Part shown: one piece after another, positions 61,716 to 64,000 of the stretch
How positions within the stretch are numbered: position 1 is the stretch's first letter
Layout: each line of letters begins with the position of its first letter
Assembly: GCF_016921115.1 (NCBI RefSeq)
Contig: NZ_JAFFZS010000008.1
Span: 186,001 to 250,000 of the forward strand
Length of the DNA: 64,000 nt
Reading direction: 5' to 3'
Source: Streptomyces actuosus
GTDB lineage: Bacteria > Actinomycetota > Actinomycetes > Streptomycetales > Streptomycetaceae
Position numbers and translations under genes: made by a program
Notes under the pieces: model-generated
The model's input: only the letters and a program-made list of their open reading frames with translations
Database searches by the model: none
What the model was told of the DNA's origin: nothing

Positions 61716-62717
61716 TCAGACGGTGGTGGGGAGCGCTTTCGCGCCATCCTCGGTGACCCGGGTGGCCCCGAACCAGTCCGGCGTGTCGATCGGGTCGAAC
61801 CGGATGACGGCCCCCGGCCGCGGCGCGTCGATCATGTATCCGCCGCCCACGTAGATGCCCACGTGCCGGATGGCGCGGGAGTCGGTGAGGTCGTCGGAGA
61901 AGAACACCAGGTCCCCGGGCAGCAGTTCCTCCCGTCGCGGGTGCGGTCCGGCGTTGTACTGGTCGTTGGCGACACGGGGCAGGTCGATCCCGACGCTGTC
62001 GTAGGCGGCCTTGGTGAGCCCCGAGCAGTCGAACCGTCCGTCCTGGTCGGGCGTGCCGTTGCCGCCCCAGAGGTAGGGGGTGCCGAGCTTCTTCTGCGCG
62101 AAGTAGATGGCGCCCGCGGCCTGCTTCGACGGATCGACGCGGTTCACCGGTGCGGCGAAGGAGTCCTCCAGTGTCGTGATGATCCTCACGTAGTTCCGGG
62201 TCTCCTTGTACGGCGGCACACCCCCGTACTTGATGACGGCGTACGCCCCGGCGTTGTAGGCGGCGAGCATGTTCTTCGTCCTGTCGCCCGGCACGTCCTG
62301 GACGTAGGAGGCGAGTTCGCAGTCGTACGACGCGGCCGACGGAATCGCGTCGTTCGGGTCCCACACGTCGCGGTCCCCGTCCCCGTCACCGTCGATCCCG
62401 TGCGTGGCCCACGTCCCCGGGATGAACTGAGCAATCCCCTCCGCCTTCGCCGGGCTCTTCGCCCGCGGGTTGAACCCGCTCTCCTGGTACAGCTGCGCGG
62501 CGAGCAGCGCCGGGTTGAGGGCCGGGCACAGGTTGCCCCACTTCTGCACCAGCGTCTGGTACGCGGCGGGTACGGCCCCCTCGGCCAGCGCCTTGCCGAC
62601 TCCGCCGAGGCCTCCCAGCATCGTCCCGGCGACGATGTACACGCCGGCGACGAGCACCATGACGAACCCGACGGCTGCGGCCACAGCGGCGGTCGCCCCG
62701 ATCCACACCTTCCGCAC
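61716..62717 (-). CDS. Bifunctional cell-wall hydrolase: lytic transglycosylase plus NlpC/P60
   Basis: A 333-residue exported hydrolase. A membrane segment (VWIGATAAVAAAVGFVMVLVAGV) is followed by an SLT-type domain: ALLAAQLYQESGFNPRAKSPAKAEGIAQFIPGTW with the catalytic Glu of the ES pair, and DVWDPNDAI. The C-terminal NlpC/P60 domain has Cys (RFDCSGLTK), His (HVGIYVGGGYM) and the third residue near IDAPRPG. One protein thus cuts both glycan and peptide. GTG at 62715-62717 is chosen; a TTG eight bases earlier is possible. A related NlpC/P60 gene lies at 2407. Confidence 0.88.
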   Translation of the reverse strand: MRKVWIGATAAVAAAVGFVMVLVAGVYIVAGTMLGGLGGVGKALAEGAVPAAYQTLVQKWGNLCPALNPALLAAQLYQESGFNPRAKSPAKAEGIAQFIPGTWATHGIDGDGDGDRDVWDPNDAIPSAASYDCELASYVQDVPGDRTKNMLAAYNAGAYAVIKYGGVPPYKETRNYVRIITTLEDSFAAPVNRVDPSKQAAGAIYFAQKKLGTPYLWGGNGTPDQDGRFDCSGLTKAAYDSVGIDLPRVANDQYNAGPHPRREELLPGDLVFFSDDLTDSRAIRHVGIYVGGGYMIDAPRPGAVIRFDPIDTPDWFGATRVTEDGAKALPTTV

Positions 62718-62821
62718 CGTCAACCGCCCCTCGCCGCCCGGGAGTACGCCGAGGTCAGTGTAGAGGCGGGTCGCCCTCCACGGGCGCTTTGACGTCTCGT
62801 CAGAACGGTCGCCCCGCACGG

Positions 62822-63586
62822 TCAGGACGCGGAGAGGGCCTCCCGGTACAGCCGAGCCGCCTCGGTCCCGAGGGCGACGCTGTAGGAGACGTCGTCGGTG
62901 TCCCCGCCCAGCTCGTGTCCGCCGAGGACGCCGACGACCTTCCCGTCCCCGTTCACCCAGGGGCTGCCGCTCGTCCCCCCGCTGAAGCCGGGGCACTCGA
63001 TGCGCTGCTGGGTGCGGCCGTGTGCGGTCGGCTTGTTCGTGCAGGTGACCGGCGTCTCGCGGTCGCTCGGATACCCGGTGACGGTGACGGCGGTGGCACC
63101 GGTGGCCGTCCCGGCGGCGAACCGCTCCGCGCCGACGACGTCCTCGATCCCGTTCCCCTCCCGATCGGGTTCGACGACGGCGAAGGCGACGTCGCTGTCC
63201 TCGTCCTGCCGCTCGACCCACTCTGCGGGCAGCACCCGCCTGGCCACCCTCCAGACGCCGTGCGGTGCCAGCCCGTCCCGGTACCCGGGTGCGAACAGCA
63301 GGTCTCCGTCGCCGTTGAGGCAGTGGGCGGCGGTGAGGACGAGATCGCGCCGCGGGCTGTGGACCACGGAGGCCGTGCAGAAGTGGCCCCCGACGATGTC
63401 GTCCCCGTCGCGGAACAGCACCCCGACCCGGTCGCTGCGCTCGCTCACCACCGCCCCGGCGGTCACTCCGAGGGGACCCGTGCCGGCGTCGGCGGCCGCG
63501 AGGGACGAGGGGGTGACGACCAGCAGCACGAGCGCGGCGCACAGCGCGAGGCGGCGGTGGCCCGGGGAACGGGATTCTCTGTCCAT
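62822..63586 (-). CDS. Secreted trypsin-like serine protease
   Basis: A 254-residue exported protease. Signal peptide (RRLALCAALVLLVVTPSSLAAAD), short pro-region, then the catalytic triad in LTAAHCLN (His), DSDVAFAVVE (Asp) and GGTSGSPWVN (Ser). A Cys pair around TCTNKP/ECPGFSG suggests disulfides. ATG at 63584-63586 is preferred to an upstream frame start because of the standard signal-peptide length. Streptomyces secrete several such proteases during growth. Confidence 0.88.
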   Translation of the reverse strand: MDRESRSPGHRRLALCAALVLLVVTPSSLAAADAGTGPLGVTAGAVVSERSDRVGVLFRDGDDIVGGHFCTASVVHSPRRDLVLTAAHCLNGDGDLLFAPGYRDGLAPHGVWRVARRVLPAEWVERQDEDSDVAFAVVEPDREGNGIEDVVGAERFAAGTATGATAVTVTGYPSDRETPVTCTNKPTAHGRTQQRIECPGFSGGTSGSPWVNGDGKVVGVLGGHELGGDTDDVSYSVALGTEAARLYREALSAS

Positions 63587-63696
63587 CGGGAACCACTGTG
63601 ACCGACGAACCTGAGAGAAACACCGCAACCGCTCACCCGCGTTGCCGCCGCGGGCATCACGAGCCCCGCGCGCCGCGGCCCTCGCCCCCGGGCGGC

Positions 63697-64000
63697 TCAG
63701 GCGACGGGCTCCGTGCTGACGAGGACGTAGTCGAAGTACAGGGGGTCCCCCTCCTCGTCGGCCGGGTACGCGAAGGAGCTGTTGTTGGCGAAGCGCAGGC
63801 CGAGGTCGGTGACCTCGTCGAAGCCGTAATCGCTCTCGACGACCTCGTGCCCTTGTTCCTCCAGGATCTCCGGCAGATCGTCCGCAGGTGTGCGGAAGAC
63901 GTCCACGCCTTCGAGGAGGAAACGGATGTCGGTGGCCTCGTCTCGGAAGCGCCAGACCTCGACACCGGTCAGGAGTTCCTTCCCCTCCGACTCGAAGAGC
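63697..64000 (-). CDS. Hypothetical protein, 5' end outside the window
   Basis: An open frame of 101 codons running off the right edge on the minus strand. The visible part (about 100 residues) is acidic and Phe-rich: ELLTGVEVWRFRDEATDIRFLLEGVDVFRTPADDL, then NNSSFAYPADEEGDPLYFDYVLVSTEPVA. No stop interrupts it to base 64000, so an internal GTG at 63904-63906 should not be taken as the start. It resembles SUKH/SMI1-like or immunity-type small proteins in composition, but I cannot assign a family. Confidence 0.6.
   Translation of the reverse strand, partial: LFESEGKELLTGVEVWRFRDEATDIRFLLEGVDVFRTPADDLPEILEEQGHEVVESDYGFDEVTDLGLRFANNSSFAYPADEEGDPLYFDYVLVSTEPVA

Noticed and set aside
60036..62792. 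Plus-strand open frame over 900 codons
   Set aside because: Antisense or out of frame to the FAD oxidase, PAP2 phosphatase and cell-wall hydrolase, all with intact catalytic motifs. No plausible domain or start.
1..64000. Mobile element or prophage boundaries around the GntR cluster
   Set aside because: No integrase, transposase, tRNA, attachment repeats or change in GC content are visible; the cluster appears to be part of the stable chromosome.

Overview
The window is high-GC actinobacterial chromosome. Gene content and order (mshA, a devAB-type locus, rsiG, nur, glnR, htrA2-cssRS, mshD, ppk, pstSCAB, pit-phoU, csoR) match the core chromosome of Streptomyces, close to the Streptomyces coelicolor/lividans arrangement as I remember it. 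Coding density is high, many genes are coupled by ATGA or GTGA overlaps, and GTG starts are common. I saw no tRNA, rRNA, insertion sequence, integrase or CRISPR array. Gene names are from recognition of sequence and context; no database search was run.

Layout. 1-7.5 kb: start of mshA (with a sigma-R-type promoter), a methyltransferase, an NlpC/P60 hydrolase, a PP2C-type response regulator, an HbhA-like protein and an XRE regulator. 7.7-15.4 kb: an accessory-looking cluster with four GntR regulators of the DevA family, three about 60-residue membrane proteins that are paralogues of one another, two related HAD hydrolases and an APH-type phosphotransferase. 15.4-20.7 kb: Eis-like acetyltransferase, the c-di-GMP-binding anti-sigma factor rsiG, dtd, ygfZ, nur and a nitrobindin-like protein. 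20.8-31.7 kb: three coupled paralogous membrane proteins, sulfur-metabolism genes behind a cysteine-containing leader peptide, DUF2993 and MoaD proteins, glnR and a LacI regulator. 32-45 kb: htrA2-cssRS secretion-stress genes, a MinD-like ATPase, a 5'-nucleotidase, mshD, and a sigma/anti-sigma/ABC operon. 45.4-56.6 kb: phosphate block (ppk, CHAD, Nudix, PHO box, pstSCAB, pit, phoU-like). 56.8-64 kb: csoR, lipoprotein, FAD oxidase, PAP2 phosphatase, a cell-wall hydrolase, a secreted trypsin-like protease and a partial gene at the edge.

Most interesting region: 9.9-15.3 kb. Three times, a DevA-type GntR gene is transcribed divergently from a tiny membrane-protein gene, with near-perfect or perfect palindromes in the shared promoter region. 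The three tiny proteins share an EQ...(Y/F)G...(T/S)IG(L/V)...KAK signature. The effector domains of the four regulators look like a decayed phospholipase-D motif (HxKxxxxD changed to P/T/G-x-K-xxxx-N). Only the devA-devB pair has, to my knowledge, an assigned role (sporulation and aerial growth). The regulator/micro-membrane-protein pairing is my best candidate for an undescribed system.

Functional links: phosphate uptake (pst, pit), polyphosphate storage (ppk, CHAD) and phosphate scavenging (5'-nucleotidase) lie within 20 kb. Mycothiol synthesis is represented at both ends of a 40-kb stretch (mshA, mshD). Metal sensing is represented by nur (Ni) and csoR (Cu), and differentiation control by devA and rsiG.
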